From Marinomonas sp. MED121 (GTDB lineage Bacteria > Pseudomonadota > Gammaproteobacteria > Pseudomonadales > Marinomonadaceae): a DNA stretch of 64,000 nt. The stretch is from positions 477,127 through 541,126 of the forward strand of contig NZ_CH672432.1 of assembly GCF_000153025.1 (NCBI RefSeq), in the 5' to 3' direction. Below, one piece after another: positions 8,617-18,212 of this stretch (the first letter of the stretch is position 1; every line of letters starts with the position of its first letter). Position numbers and translations under genes: made by a program. The notes under the pieces are model-generated. The model saw only the letters and a program-made list of their open reading frames with translations, made no database searches and was not told the origin of the DNA.

Positions 8617-9823
8617 GAAACGTTAACTTTCTAATATTTTCATAGTGTTTAATAACAAGACCAGTATCTATAGGTATATCTGAAAAGTATTCAACTTTAA
8701 ATAAGAAACTATTTATATAAGTATCAATATTATTTTTATTGAACTTCTCATAAAATGATTCGCCTAGGAAAGTAACATTCTTATCAAACAAAAGAGCTTC
8801 CAAACCAACAGTTGAGTTAATTGTAAAAACCTCAACTGAATTTGAAATCAATTCTGTAGTATTATTTATAGCCAAATAAAATCCAAGTTTATTTTTTAAT
8901 TTTAAAACTTCATTAATTGAATCAATACTCTTTTCTGCTGGATGTATTTTAACATATAGTTTCAGGTTATTATTTCCTGCATATTCTTGAACAATTCTTA
9001 TTGCATCAAAATTATTAACTTTACTGTTAATTAAGATTTGACTATCATTCGATACTTGCAACGGTAAAAAAACATATTTTTCGTTAAGATCTAGGTATTT
9101 TCCTAAAAGCTTTTTATTTGCTAAATATCTTTTAATTAAATCTAAAGTTTTTATAAGTATTGATTTACTTTGAATTTTAAACGAGTTTTTAAATGCAAAA
9201 ATATAGTCTATAACAAATGAATAGTTAATGCGTGATGCTATCTTGGCTTGTGGTGGAGTAAATGAAGATGATTTAAATTTTATATATTCTTTTTTATATG
9301 CAATAAAATCTTCAGTAGTATTATTTGATAAACAACTTATCTTATTTATATCAGTAAGTTTCATTAATGATGAGGCTGCATTAACACCTAAGTGATCAAT
9401 AAATAATCTATTAGGAAGATTAGAGATCTCAAAAAAAACTTTTTTTATATTCATACAATCACAAAATTTTGCGATAGTAGTTTCAGCTGTATCTGAACCA
9501 TTCCACAAAAAGAAATATTCTACATTATTATCTTTTTCAAATTCTTTAGATATAAAGAGATATAATTTCTCACTGAATACTATCGCATCTTTGATATTCA
9601 AATGAGCAGCTAACACATCTCTGCAATATAATATATCATCTTTAAGGTCAACGGTAATTTCATTTTCCACGCCTACATAAGATAATATGTTTATATTTAT
9701 TCCTTCTTTAATACCTTGAAGGTATATCGAATACCTTGAAGTAAAAAATTTAAAATCAGATATGTTAGTGAAGCGCGAAAAAAAATAAAGTCTTTCAAAG
9801 TGATCAATATACACATAAATCAT
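8609..9823 (-). CDS. KpsS/KpsC-like capsule glycosyltransferase (Kdo-transferase type)
   Basis: The C-terminal half of this 404-residue protein resembles the capsule-synthesis family that includes KpsC, KpsS and retaining beta-Kdo transferases. Seen are VFLPLQVSNDSQILINS (about residues 250-267), LYVKIHPAEKS, and TINSTVGLEALLFDKNVTFL followed by a Gly-Glu-x-Phe-Tyr sequence, the usual phosphate-binding and donor-site segments of that family. No signal peptide is evident. If it does transfer Kdo, it explains why Kdo biosynthesis genes travel with this locus. It overlaps the next gene by 8 bases. The N-terminal half is not recognisable to me. The family call is fairly firm; sugar specificity is inference. 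Confidence 0.7.
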   Translation of the reverse strand: MIYVYIDHFERLYFFSRFTNISDFKFFTSRYSIYLQGIKEGININILSYVGVENEITVDLKDDILYCRDVLAAHLNIKDAIVFSEKLYLFISKEFEKDNNVEYFFLWNGSDTAETTIAKFCDCMNIKKVFFEISNLPNRLFIDHLGVNAASSLMKLTDINKISCLSNNTTEDFIAYKKEYIKFKSSSFTPPQAKIASRINYSFVIDYIFAFKNSFKIQSKSILIKTLDLIKRYLANKKLLGKYLDLNEKYVFLPLQVSNDSQILINSKVNNFDAIRIVQEYAGNNNLKLYVKIHPAEKSIDSINEVLKLKNKLGFYLAINNTTELISNSVEVFTINSTVGLEALLFDKNVTFLGESFYEKFNKNNIDTYINSFLFKVEYFSDIPIDTGLVIKHYENIRKLTFHD

Positions 9824-9826
9824 ATT

Positions 9827-10714
9827 TTAATACCATAAAAATCCGTTAAGTCTTTTTATTTTTTTATAGAAGGTTGATGTAAATGGCTTTCTATGATAAA
9901 TAAAATCATTATATGACTCTTTAGCGACTTTGATTACATCACTTATACTTTTATTTTTTAATAAAAAATAAATAGTTCTAACTAAAAAGCATGATACTAG
10001 ATATCTTAATTTGAGATGTTTAGCTGCAATTTTCATTCTATTTCTGTAAGCCAGAAAATTTACTTTTTTGTTTTCAAACCTTCCGTCAGGAGATTTTCTA
10101 TGTTCAATTTTACAGCCGGGCAAATAAATTATATTATATCCATTGTTTAATAGCTTAAAAGAAAGATAAACCTCTTCAAAACCATATAAATCAAAATCTG
10201 TTGGATAGCTAAACACTGACTTTGATTTTTCTATGTCAATTGCATGACCAGCGCCTATCATTAGATAAGTAGGCTGTTTTTTGTTTTGATCAAAGAGTTT
10301 ATTCTTATGAGGAATTTCATAACGATTTCTTCTATTTTTCCCATACTCCACAATATTAAAAGCAATACCACCTAAAAGTAAATCTTGCTCAAATTCTGTA
10401 TTTACAAAACAAATCATTTCATTAGGGTTTTCTACATAAATATCGTCATCTAATAGAATCATGACTTCTGCGCTAGTATTATCAACAAGCATTTTTCTAC
10501 CTGTTGAAACCCCATAATTTTTTCCATGCCAAATATACTTTAACCTTATATTAGCAGGGAGAGAATTTTCTATTTTGTTTTTAATTCCATTTTCATTTTC
10601 ATTATTATTTAAAACTATAATTTCAATTTTATGCTTTATTTTTAGCAAACAATTTATTGTATCGAAAAAATATTCATCGCGTCCATACGTTAATATCCCG
10701 ATAGAAATATTCAT
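9827..10714 (-). CDS. Family 2 glycosyltransferase
   Basis: A 295-residue GT2 enzyme. Residues 1-110 show the nucleotide-sugar fold: ISIGILTYGRDEYFFDTINC, the IVLNNNENENG loop and the metal-binding MILLDDDIYVENP near residue 90. A downstream GFEEVYLSFKLLNNGYNIIY matches the acceptor/base region containing E-x-x-L/F. The C-terminal 60 residues are basic with one hydrophobic stretch, which could anchor it to the membrane. Its start codon shares a base with the stop of the polymerase gene (TAATG), so it is coupled to it. It should add one residue of the repeat unit; the sugar is not predictable. Confidence 0.85.
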   Translation of the reverse strand: MNISIGILTYGRDEYFFDTINCLLKIKHKIEIIVLNNNENENGIKNKIENSLPANIRLKYIWHGKNYGVSTGRKMLVDNTSAEVMILLDDDIYVENPNEMICFVNTEFEQDLLLGGIAFNIVEYGKNRRNRYEIPHKNKLFDQNKKQPTYLMIGAGHAIDIEKSKSVFSYPTDFDLYGFEEVYLSFKLLNNGYNIIYLPGCKIEHRKSPDGRFENKKVNFLAYRNRMKIAAKHLKLRYLVSCFLVRTIYFLLKNKSISDVIKVAKESYNDFIYHRKPFTSTFYKKIKRLNGFLWY

Positions 10715-11982
10715 TACTGTCCTCTTTTATTATAAAAACTAAATACCATTCCAACTATCATATAAAAAATAAAACCTGAACGAACCTGATCATTAAGAGC
10801 TGATGATGCATAAGAAAATGGTAAGCTAATCATATAAAATGCTATAGACATAAAAATACTATTAAAAACAGTATCATTTTTATATGTTTTTGCTACTAAC
10901 AAACACTTAATAAAACAAATGCATATTATTGAAAAGTGAATAAAAATCCCTATAAAACCGACACGATATAAGTACATTGCATATAGAGATTCTGGATTAA
11001 GTTGTGACTTTCCAATATTAACACCAACTAAAGGTATAATATCTATATTATCTATGACAAATACAATTTGTTCATACCGGTTACTAATTGATGGTGTCGA
11101 ATAAATAAATCTTTCAAAATTAAAATCAATAACATTCAAATATAATAAGTTTAAGCCTTGAAATATATATTTAAAATTTGTTTCTATTACACTAACAATT
11201 ATAGGCAAGAAAATAAACGACAAAAAAACAATAAATACTATAAACAGCGATACTCTTTTATTACCTACATATGCTTTAGAGAAATTAGTAACAAAAGGTA
11301 TAATAAACAATGTTATTACTAGAGAAATTAATACGGTTCTACTTTGGGTTAATAAAATTAAAAGTAGAAAAAAAAGCATTCCTAAAAAACTAAACAACTT
11401 AAAGTTAGTAGCAAAAGTCATACAGAAAAAATAAAAAAACGGGATCATTAAAATTGAAGCAAACACATATGGACTAATAAAACTCGCAACAGCTTTAAAT
11501 TGCACACCACCTCTCATATCTTTATATATAGTATGACCAATAGTATTACCAATATTGCTTACACTTTCAAATATGCCAAAGAAACCTAAAATAAAGAAAC
11601 AAATTATAATAAATGAAAAATATTTTTTTATTTTATTTATATCCCAATTTATTGAGTATGATAGAGCAAATGTGAGACCAAGATAAAAAGGTTTTGACAA
11701 TTCAAAAATATCATTCATTTGAAAGTTTTCATCAAGGCCTCTAATTAGTGAAATAGTAATCAATACTAAAAAAGAAAAAAAAATTAATACATGTATCAAC
11801 CTTATTCTCAATGGATAAAGTGTAATAAAAAAAACTATAGACGTAACTATAACTATAACTGCTAATAGTTGCTCTAATATAAGCCCAATAAAAGATTGAA
11901 ACTGCGGAAAAAAAAGAACAAAGACAGTTAATATATATATAGGAATTAAATATTTTTTTATGTTTTTATTTTGAGGGTTCAT
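10714..11982 (-). CDS. wzy: Wzy-like polysaccharide polymerase
   Basis: A 422-residue integral membrane protein with roughly 10-12 hydrophobic segments and a large periplasmic loop around residues 265-325. It contains the string TQSRTVLISLVITLF at about residues 212-226, a positively charged spot typical of the O-antigen ligase/polymerase (Wzy_C) superfamily. It should polymerise flipped repeat units at the periplasmic face. Context supports this: it lies between wzc and the glycosyltransferases in a locus that otherwise has a flippase but no polymerase. A WaaL-type ligase cannot be excluded by sequence alone, as these families share topology. Confidence 0.75.
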   Translation of the reverse strand: MNPQNKNIKKYLIPIYILTVFVLFFPQFQSFIGLILEQLLAVIVIVTSIVFFITLYPLRIRLIHVLIFFSFLVLITISLIRGLDENFQMNDIFELSKPFYLGLTFALSYSINWDINKIKKYFSFIIICFFILGFFGIFESVSNIGNTIGHTIYKDMRGGVQFKAVASFISPYVFASILMIPFFYFFCMTFATNFKLFSFLGMLFFLLLILLTQSRTVLISLVITLFIIPFVTNFSKAYVGNKRVSLFIVFIVFLSFIFLPIIVSVIETNFKYIFQGLNLLYLNVIDFNFERFIYSTPSISNRYEQIVFVIDNIDIIPLVGVNIGKSQLNPESLYAMYLYRVGFIGIFIHFSIICICFIKCLLVAKTYKNDTVFNSIFMSIAFYMISLPFSYASSALNDQVRSGFIFYMIVGMVFSFYNKRGQ

Positions 11983-12282
11983 CTAACTCTCATGCACTCC
12001 AGGCGATATCACTATTAAAGTTAGATAATAACTTTATTGATTTTAATTTATAAAAATAGCTTTTTTAACACTTGAAATCATTTTTTAATCCTATTTTTAT
12101 GAATTAAAGAAAATATCACAAATATCTATTATAAATATTTTCATTAAAGCTAAAAATCAGGTTATAGATTAGATGATTTAAATCTAAAATATCAAGAATA
12201 CTCAGAACATATAAAAACACTTCATTCTATTTATGTTACGAACTATCTAAATATAGCGTATATTATTAGGTCTCAATAAATA
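11983..12282. other. AT-rich intergenic region between wzc and wzy
   Basis: About 300 bases with no reading frame I would support and no strong hairpin. It separates the export genes (wza, wzb, wzc) from the serotype-specific genes, a usual site for an internal promoter or a recombination junction. I see nothing definite in it. Confidence 0.4.
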
Positions 12283-14484
12283 CTAAATTTTATCACTCTC
12301 ATAACTATAATTATAATAACCATATCCATAAGAAGCACTTGGCTTCTTCTCAACAGCATTTAATATAAACCCTTTCACATCTATACCAGCCATATCAAAT
12401 CTCTGCCTTGCTACATCAATTTCTTTAACTGTATTTTTTCCAAAGCGCCCTACCATTAATGTAGTACCAGCAAACGCTCCAACTATACTAGGATCTGTCA
12501 CAGCCAAAATTGGTGGAGTATCAATTAACACTATGTCATATTCACTTGATGCCCATTCAATAAATTCTGAAAACCTATTATTCATTAACAACTCTGATGG
12601 ATTAGGTGGTATTTGACCTCGAGTAATAACATCTAAATTTATTACCCCTGAAGGTTTAATAACCTTCCCCACACTTAATTTTCCTGATAGCAATTCAGAT
12701 AAACCATTATGCCAATCAAGATTAAAATGCTTTTGCAAATAACCTTTTCTCATATCACCATCTATAAGTAATACTTTTTGACCCGCTTTAGCAATAACAG
12801 ACGCAAAATTAGCTGATACAAAAGATTTACCAACACCAGGCGCTGGGCCAGAAATCATAACTAGATTATTTTTTGCTTCCATCATAGCAAAATGCATACT
12901 TGTTCTTAGGCTACGAAAAGCTTCTATTGTTAAATCTGCTGGGTTTGCTTCCGCTAATAAAGTTTCATAAAGTTTTAGTTTTTTTGTTGGTTTTCTATTC
13001 TTTGATTTTTGTTTAAGTTTTACATCCATTTTTATTTGATGTTCTGACATTGGGATATTTGCATATACAGGAAGCCCTAAAGCCTCAACATCATCAGGAT
13101 TTTCAACACCTTTATGTAACGCTGCCCTTAACAACACAAAAACCACAGCCAACATACCACCTAATAACGTTGCTAAAACCACTATTAAAGGTTTTTTGGG
13201 TTTAACTGCTCTAGTATAAGACTGTGCACTATCAATAATACGAACATTCCCGACTGTGCCTGCTTTTAATATATTTAACTCTTGAGTTTTATTAAGTAAT
13301 TGAATATATATTTGCTGATTCACTTCAACATCGCGTGTCATACGCAACACTTCACGCTGAGTTTTTGGCAGCTTCTGTACCTGTTTATTTAACCTATCTC
13401 TTTCTCCTAATAAGACCTTACGCTTATCCAATAAAGATTTATAGGCAGGGTGATCTTTTGTAAAACGTTTACTAATTTCACTTTCTTTAAAAGTAAGTTC
13501 GTTAAGCTGCGCTTCTAATTCAACCATTACTTTTAGCGTTGATTGAGCCTCTAATCCTAAATCAATCGACTCACTTTTTTGGCGAAAACGATTTAATACA
13601 TCTTCAGCCGCTGTTAATTCAGTTTTAATATTAGGTAAGTGCCCTTCTAAAAAATTTAAGCTTTTTTCCGCTTCTGCAGAATTTCTATCAACATTTTGCA
13701 AAAAGTAATTTTGACTAATATCATTCAATATATCTTCAATAAGATTTTTATTTTCACCTTCAAACGATATTTGTAGAATCCCCGTTTGCTTTCCACGCTC
13801 ATTAACTGATAAGCCTTTATTTAGCCATTGAATGGCGTCTAGCTTAGAACGTTTAAGGATTTGAAATTCATCACCCTCTTTACCGATTAACTTTTGGATA
13901 AAGATATTATAGTTATTATCACTTACCAATAGATTAACTGTTCCACTTAAAACTTTATTACCCATGTCATCATAAAGTGAATACAAGCCTTTTTCAGAAT
14001 CATTAATAATTAACTTATAGTTAAAAGATGTATTTCTAGGAACGTCAAAACGACTAATAACAATTTTCTTATTATCATCTTGAATACGCGCTAAACCCTT
14101 CCCTATTACTGGTATATAACTTGGCGAAGCCAATGTCGTTAAATTTAATTTATCTACTGTTTGCCCTAATATCATCCGTGATGTCAGTATTTCAATTTCC
14201 GTCGTGGCAGATGATTCACTTGAGAATATATCCCCCATATCTCCAACTAGTGCAGACATGCCACTTGATTTTTGTTCGACTTGAATTAGTGCATCAGCTT
14301 TATAAATAGGCGTTGCTAATAATGCATATAATATTCCTAAAACAGAAAATAAAGTTGTAATTAGAATAATTAACCACTTTGAATCTAATAAAATACCAAA
14401 TAACTTTGCTAGATCAATTTCATCAGCGCTATTTTCAACTGACAATTTCTGCCTGCCTGTTTGATTGAGGGAACGACTACTCAT
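12283..14484 (-). CDS. wzc: Wzc-like polysaccharide co-polymerase / tyrosine autokinase
   Basis: An inner-membrane polysaccharide co-polymerase (733 residues, normal length) that controls chain length and export with Wza. The N-terminal Wzz domain follows a membrane segment at about residues 33-55; a coiled-coil region spans roughly 260-400; a second membrane segment (about 435-455) precedes the cytoplasmic BY-kinase domain. Visible kinase motifs are Walker A GPAPGVGKS near 546-554, Walker A' VLLIDGDMRKG near 572-582 and Walker B VLIDTPP near 652-658. The C-terminus has six tyrosines within residues 719-728, the autophosphorylation cluster. The cognate phosphatase gene precedes it. It indicates a Wzy-dependent, group 1-like capsule or exopolysaccharide. 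Confidence 0.93.
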   Translation of the reverse strand: MSSRSLNQTGRQKLSVENSADEIDLAKLFGILLDSKWLIILITTLFSVLGILYALLATPIYKADALIQVEQKSSGMSALVGDMGDIFSSESSATTEIEILTSRMILGQTVDKLNLTTLASPSYIPVIGKGLARIQDDNKKIVISRFDVPRNTSFNYKLIINDSEKGLYSLYDDMGNKVLSGTVNLLVSDNNYNIFIQKLIGKEGDEFQILKRSKLDAIQWLNKGLSVNERGKQTGILQISFEGENKNLIEDILNDISQNYFLQNVDRNSAEAEKSLNFLEGHLPNIKTELTAAEDVLNRFRQKSESIDLGLEAQSTLKVMVELEAQLNELTFKESEISKRFTKDHPAYKSLLDKRKVLLGERDRLNKQVQKLPKTQREVLRMTRDVEVNQQIYIQLLNKTQELNILKAGTVGNVRIIDSAQSYTRAVKPKKPLIVVLATLLGGMLAVVFVLLRAALHKGVENPDDVEALGLPVYANIPMSEHQIKMDVKLKQKSKNRKPTKKLKLYETLLAEANPADLTIEAFRSLRTSMHFAMMEAKNNLVMISGPAPGVGKSFVSANFASVIAKAGQKVLLIDGDMRKGYLQKHFNLDWHNGLSELLSGKLSVGKVIKPSGVINLDVITRGQIPPNPSELLMNNRFSEFIEWASSEYDIVLIDTPPILAVTDPSIVGAFAGTTLMVGRFGKNTVKEIDVARQRFDMAGIDVKGFILNAVEKKPSASYGYGYYNYSYESDKI

Positions 14485-14544
14485 AGATAAATTTAGATTC
14501 CAGTTGTTATTTTTTTGCCAGCATATCTTTTGACTTTCACTAAC

Positions 14545-14973
14545 CTATAACTTTTTCGACCAAGCTTTTACCGAGCGCTCAATTAAGTCATAAGCATAAT
14601 CAAACGCTTCTTTACTTTGCCTATATGGGTCTGGGATATCTTGTTTATCTAACCATTGGCTTAATAACATGGTTTTCCCGCGAGCTTCAGGTGCAATATT
14701 AGTCACAGCATTGATGTGTCCCTGCTCCATCACCAAGATTAAATCAAACTCTCGACATAACTCTGACGTTAACTGCTGAGCTGTGTGCTCAGTCATATCA
14801 ACACCATGCTCAATTGCCACCGAAAATGCCATTTTATCAGCAGGCTTGCCAACCAAGGCACCAACACCAGCTGATGCAATTTCTTTATCAGACAACAAAG
14901 ACTTTAATAGATATTCAGCAGTGGGTGACCTACAAATATTCCCAACACAAACAACCAAGATTTTATTAAACAT
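14545..14973 (-). CDS. wzb: Low-molecular-weight protein tyrosine phosphatase (Wzb type)
   Basis: A 142-residue cytoplasmic phosphatase expected to dephosphorylate the tyrosine cluster of the Wzc-like kinase encoded next. The active-site P-loop VCVGNICRSPTAE is at residues 8-20 with the nucleophilic cysteine followed by the canonical Arg, and the general-acid loop DPYRQS lies near residue 115. Its start overlaps the final codon of the wza-like gene by one base, giving a tight wza-wzb-wzc order as in group 1 capsule and colanic acid loci. Length and motifs are complete, so it should be active. Confidence 0.93.
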   Translation of the reverse strand: MFNKILVVCVGNICRSPTAEYLLKSLLSDKEIASAGVGALVGKPADKMAFSVAIEHGVDMTEHTAQQLTSELCREFDLILVMEQGHINAVTNIAPEARGKTMLLSQWLDKQDIPDPYRQSKEAFDYAYDLIERSVKAWSKKL

Positions 14974-16109
14974 TACCAGCCTCTCACATCATTTATGCCG
15001 TCAGTTATATTATTAAAACCAGCTGAAGTCGGTATAATTTGACTAATCACTCTATTCCACTGAACCACAGGGGCGGCAGTGACATAGACAATATCTTTTG
15101 GCATCAACTCAAACTCTGTACCAATTACTAGGGCAATTGAATTTGAAATATCTAATTGAAAAACATTGGCTAGTTTTGAACTTCCCTCATGCCTTTCTTT
15201 ATTTGATCGAATAACAAAAACGCCAGTGGCATCTGCTGATAACTGGTTAATGCCACCAACACTGCTTAATGCTTCAGTTAAGCTCATACCAGCGCGATCA
15301 ATTTTTAATAACTGAGGATTATTGACTTCCCCCATCACAAACACTTTTTGATTATCGTTACGAGGAACATGCACAATATCACCATCTTTAAGAAGACGGT
15401 TGTGAGTTAAATCTCCTTTTTGAATCAGGGCATATAATGACAAAATCTCTTCTGACCCAAGCCTTGTTACACTTACATTGCGCCAATCCGCATCTTCACT
15501 TAAGCCACCCGCTGAATTAATCGCATCAAGTAAGGTTAAAGGCACATTGGAAATAAACTGCTGACCAGGCATATTTATTGCCCCTGTCACATAAACTTTT
15601 TTGGACTGAAATTTCGCCACACTGACATCAACTTGAGGACTCTCAATAAACTTTGATAACTTTACTGACATAAGCTCTCTTATTTGAGAGGTACTTTTAC
15701 CCGCAACTTCAACAAAGCCGATGTAAGGGTAAAAAATATGGCCATTAGCATGAACCCAATTTCCGGATTCTGTAGCACTTCGATATGAACCAGCAGGTAT
15801 GGTTAACTCAGGGTGATCCCATACGGTAATATTTAAAATATCACCACTACCCACTAAATATTCATAGCTAGATAACTCTTTATCTAACAAAGCATTTTTT
15901 TGCGCAGTAATGATTGGAGGATTAAACTGACCCACTTGATTTGCCGTCAGTTGATAAATATTAACTTTATCTAGAATGGAAGAGGAACTTGTTTCTTCAT
16001 TTTGAGGTTCATCATCTTGATTAATTGTTAGATAAGAACCTGGAGCAGCGCAACCAAATAAAACAAGAGAAAAGGCTAACACTGTAATTTTTTTAAAACT
16101 TAGTTTCAT
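14973..16109 (-). CDS. wza: Wza-like outer-membrane polysaccharide export lipoprotein
   Basis: Forms the outer-membrane channel for polymer export. I start it at the ATG at 16109, giving 378 residues, because this begins a proper lipoprotein signal (MKLSFKKITVLAFSLVLFGC) with Cys at the lipobox; an upstream in-frame extension is only hydrophobic, AT-rich leader. The polysaccharide export domain is at about 85-165 (GDILNITVWDHPELT), followed by two SLBB repeats (KKVYVTGAINMPGQ and KVFVMGEVNNPQ). It is the first gene of the locus on the minus strand. I looked for an ops/JUMPstart element upstream and did not find one. Confidence 0.92.
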   Translation of the reverse strand: MKLSFKKITVLAFSLVLFGCAAPGSYLTINQDDEPQNEETSSSSILDKVNIYQLTANQVGQFNPPIITAQKNALLDKELSSYEYLVGSGDILNITVWDHPELTIPAGSYRSATESGNWVHANGHIFYPYIGFVEVAGKSTSQIRELMSVKLSKFIESPQVDVSVAKFQSKKVYVTGAINMPGQQFISNVPLTLLDAINSAGGLSEDADWRNVSVTRLGSEEILSLYALIQKGDLTHNRLLKDGDIVHVPRNDNQKVFVMGEVNNPQLLKIDRAGMSLTEALSSVGGINQLSADATGVFVIRSNKERHEGSSKLANVFQLDISNSIALVIGTEFELMPKDIVYVTAAPVVQWNRVISQIIPTSAGFNNITDGINDVRGW

Positions 16110-16291
16110 ATTGATATTATTAAACTCTAATCTTCCATGAACGATATAAATAATCGCGCCTATAATTACAGAAAAAAGAGTAAAAAAAAAGAACAAAACC
16201 TTTAAAAAATCAAAGATTTACAACAAAATGAACTAAAATATAAAAGCCTTATCAAGCACTACAAAGAACAAGTGTCATTAGTCACTATTAT

Positions 16292-16335
16292 CAAAAAATA
16301 AACCCTCAAATTGCGAGCAAAATGAGGGTTTAGTT
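16292..16335 (-). terminator. Rho-independent terminator after etfA
   Basis: On the minus strand a stem made of AAACCCTCA (16323-16331 complement) and TGAGGGTTT (16300-16308 complement) is followed by a T-rich run (ATTTTTTG). It starts about 25 bases past the etfA stop and closes the valine-degradation/etf transcript, insulating it from the wza-like gene downstream. Confidence 0.85.
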
Positions 16336-16355
16336 TAAGCGCCTTAAATGGAGGA

Positions 16356-17315
16356 TTAGATTATTTTACCCTCTAACTCAGGCACTAAATCAAACAAATC
16401 ACCAACTAGACCATAGTCAGCCACTTGAAAGATTGGCGCTTCTTCATCTTTGTTTATAGCCACAATCACTTTAGAGTCTTTCATGCCTGCTAAATGCTGA
16501 ATCGCACCTGAGATACCAACCGCAATATATAGCTCTGGTGCCACCATCTTGCCTGTTTGCCCAACCTGCATATCATTTGGCACAAAGCCCGCATCAACAG
16601 CCGCACGAGATGCCCCCACAGCAGCGCCCAGCTTATCCGCTAAGCTATAGAGCATATTAAAGTTTTCACCATTGCCAAGGCCACGCCCGCCAGAGATTAC
16701 AGTTGTCGCTGCCGTTAATTCAGGCCTTTCTGATACAGCCAATGACTCTTCAACAAACTCAATGTCAGCGGATAAATGTACATTGGATAACGACTCAATT
16801 AGCGCAGCGCCACCTTCAGCGTTAATCGCATCAAAGGCAGTGCCACGAATTGTCATCACCTTTACAGCATCACTTGATTCTACTGTCGCGATAGCATTAC
16901 CTGCATATATAGCACGCTTAAAACGGCTTTCAGATTCAATCGCCATCACATCAGACAATTGATTAACACCCAATAATGCTGCAACTCTTGGCAAAATATT
17001 TTTACCTGTTGTTGTAGATGCCGCCAGCACATAACTAAATCGTGCAGCGTCAGCCCCTTTATTATCAGGATCAATTTGCTCTAAGAGAAGTTTACTAACA
17101 TTTTCAGCAAGCTGATGCTCATATGCCGCATTATCAGCTAACAAAACCAAATCAACGCCTGCAATCTTGGCGACTTGATCTGCCACATTCGCACAGTCAG
17201 AACCAACTACAAGAGCAGTAATAGGTTTGCCAATTTGCTTAGCCGCATTTAAAACATTCAAGCTAACCGGTGAAAGCGTTTTATTATCATGCTCAATTAA
17301 GACTAATGTACTCAT
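16356..17315 (-). CDS. etfA: Electron transfer flavoprotein alpha subunit
   Basis: FAD-binding subunit of ETF, which carries electrons from acyl-CoA dehydrogenases to ETF-ubiquinone oxidoreductase. The 319-residue protein has the usual N-terminal Rossmann-like domain and a C-terminal FAD domain (about 190-319) with the signature [41 protein letters not shown] and [10 protein letters not shown]. The start overlaps the etfB stop by four bases (ATGA). It lies at the end of the valine operon, which contains an acyl-CoA dehydrogenase, its logical partner. The etfBA order and a terminator downstream mark the operon end. Confidence 0.96.
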   Translation of the reverse strand: MSTLVLIEHDNKTLSPVSLNVLNAAKQIGKPITALVVGSDCANVADQVAKIAGVDLVLLADNAAYEHQLAENVSKLLLEQIDPDNKGADAARFSYVLAASTTTGKNILPRVAALLGVNQLSDVMAIESESRFKRAIYAGNAIATVESSDAVKVMTIRGTAFDAINAEGGAALIESLSNVHLSADIEFVEESLAVSERPELTAATTVISGGRGLGNGENFNMLYSLADKLGAAVGASRAAVDAGFVPNDMQVGQTGKMVAPELYIAVGISGAIQHLAGMKDSKVIVAINKDEEAPIFQVADYGLVGDLFDLVPELEGKII

Positions 17316-18064
17316 GCGATCACCTTTGCTTCATTGCGTAACTTTTCAACCAGTTCATCCACTGAAGAGACTTTAATGCCAGCTTGCCTTTGAGCAGGCT
17401 CTTCAACACTGATAAGCTTTATATTTGATGACACACTAACACCAAGTTCATCAGCAGACTTAACCTCAAGCGGTTTACGTTTAGCTTTCATAATATTAGG
17501 AAGGGAAGCAAACCTTGGCTCATTCAACCTAAGATCTGTCGTCACAACAGCCGGCAAAGTCAGCTTAAGCGTCTGTAAACCACCATCAATTTCACGAGTA
17601 ACAGAAGCTTTACCCTCTTCTATTTTAATTTCAGAGGCAAAAGTCGCTTGCGGTCTATCTAACAAAGCCGCCAGCATTTGACCCGTTTGGTTATTATCCG
17701 AATCGATCGCCTGCTTACCTAGCAGTATCAAGCCTGGCGTTTCTGCTTCTGCGACCTTGGCAAGAATGCGCGCAACTGATAATGAATCTGGACCGTCTTC
17801 AGCTTCAACTTGAATTGCCCTATCACACCCTAATGCCAATGCATTTCTAAGCTGCTCTTGGCATGATTTAGAGCCAATTGACACCACAACTACTTCCGTT
17901 GCGACACCCTGCTCTTTTAATCGAACCGCTTCTTCAACCGCAATTTCACAAAAAGGGTTTAATGCCATTTTGACATTATTAAGGTCAACATTTGATTGAT
18001 CCGCCTTTACTCTCACTTTCACGTTGTAATCAATAACGCGCTTTACCGCTACCAAAATTTTCAT
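17312..18064 (-). CDS. etfB: Electron transfer flavoprotein beta subunit
   Basis: AMP-binding partner of EtfA. I place the start at the ATG at 18064 ([20 protein letters not shown]), giving 250 residues, the family's usual length; the longer frame opens with a TTG and adds 19 non-conserved residues. Family features include [16 protein letters not shown] and the ETF beta signature region near [30 protein letters not shown]. It is translationally coupled to etfA. It follows the SDR gene by about 150 bases, so it may share the valine-operon transcript or have its own promoter in that gap. Confidence 0.95.
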   Translation of the reverse strand: MKILVAVKRVIDYNVKVRVKADQSNVDLNNVKMALNPFCEIAVEEAVRLKEQGVATEVVVVSIGSKSCQEQLRNALALGCDRAIQVEAEDGPDSLSVARILAKVAEAETPGLILLGKQAIDSDNNQTGQMLAALLDRPQATFASEIKIEEGKASVTREIDGGLQTLKLTLPAVVTTDLRLNEPRFASLPNIMKAKRKPLEVKSADELGVSVSSNIKLISVEEPAQRQAGIKVSSVDELVEKLRNEAKVIA

Positions 18065-18212
18065 TGGCAAATTCCCATCTCTGTCTAATTTTATGGCTTT
18101 TGGCCTTTTATAATCAGCCAAGGCTTATGACCCTGACTAAAAGTATAGCTTTAGAGGTATTGATTCCTCATAACTATTTGTTTTTATTAATTAATCAGGA
18201 TAACACAATCAG

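Noticed and set aside
16110-16290. ops/JUMPstart element upstream of the wza-like gene
   Set aside because: No GGCGGTAG or close variant on the minus strand; the leader is only AT-rich.
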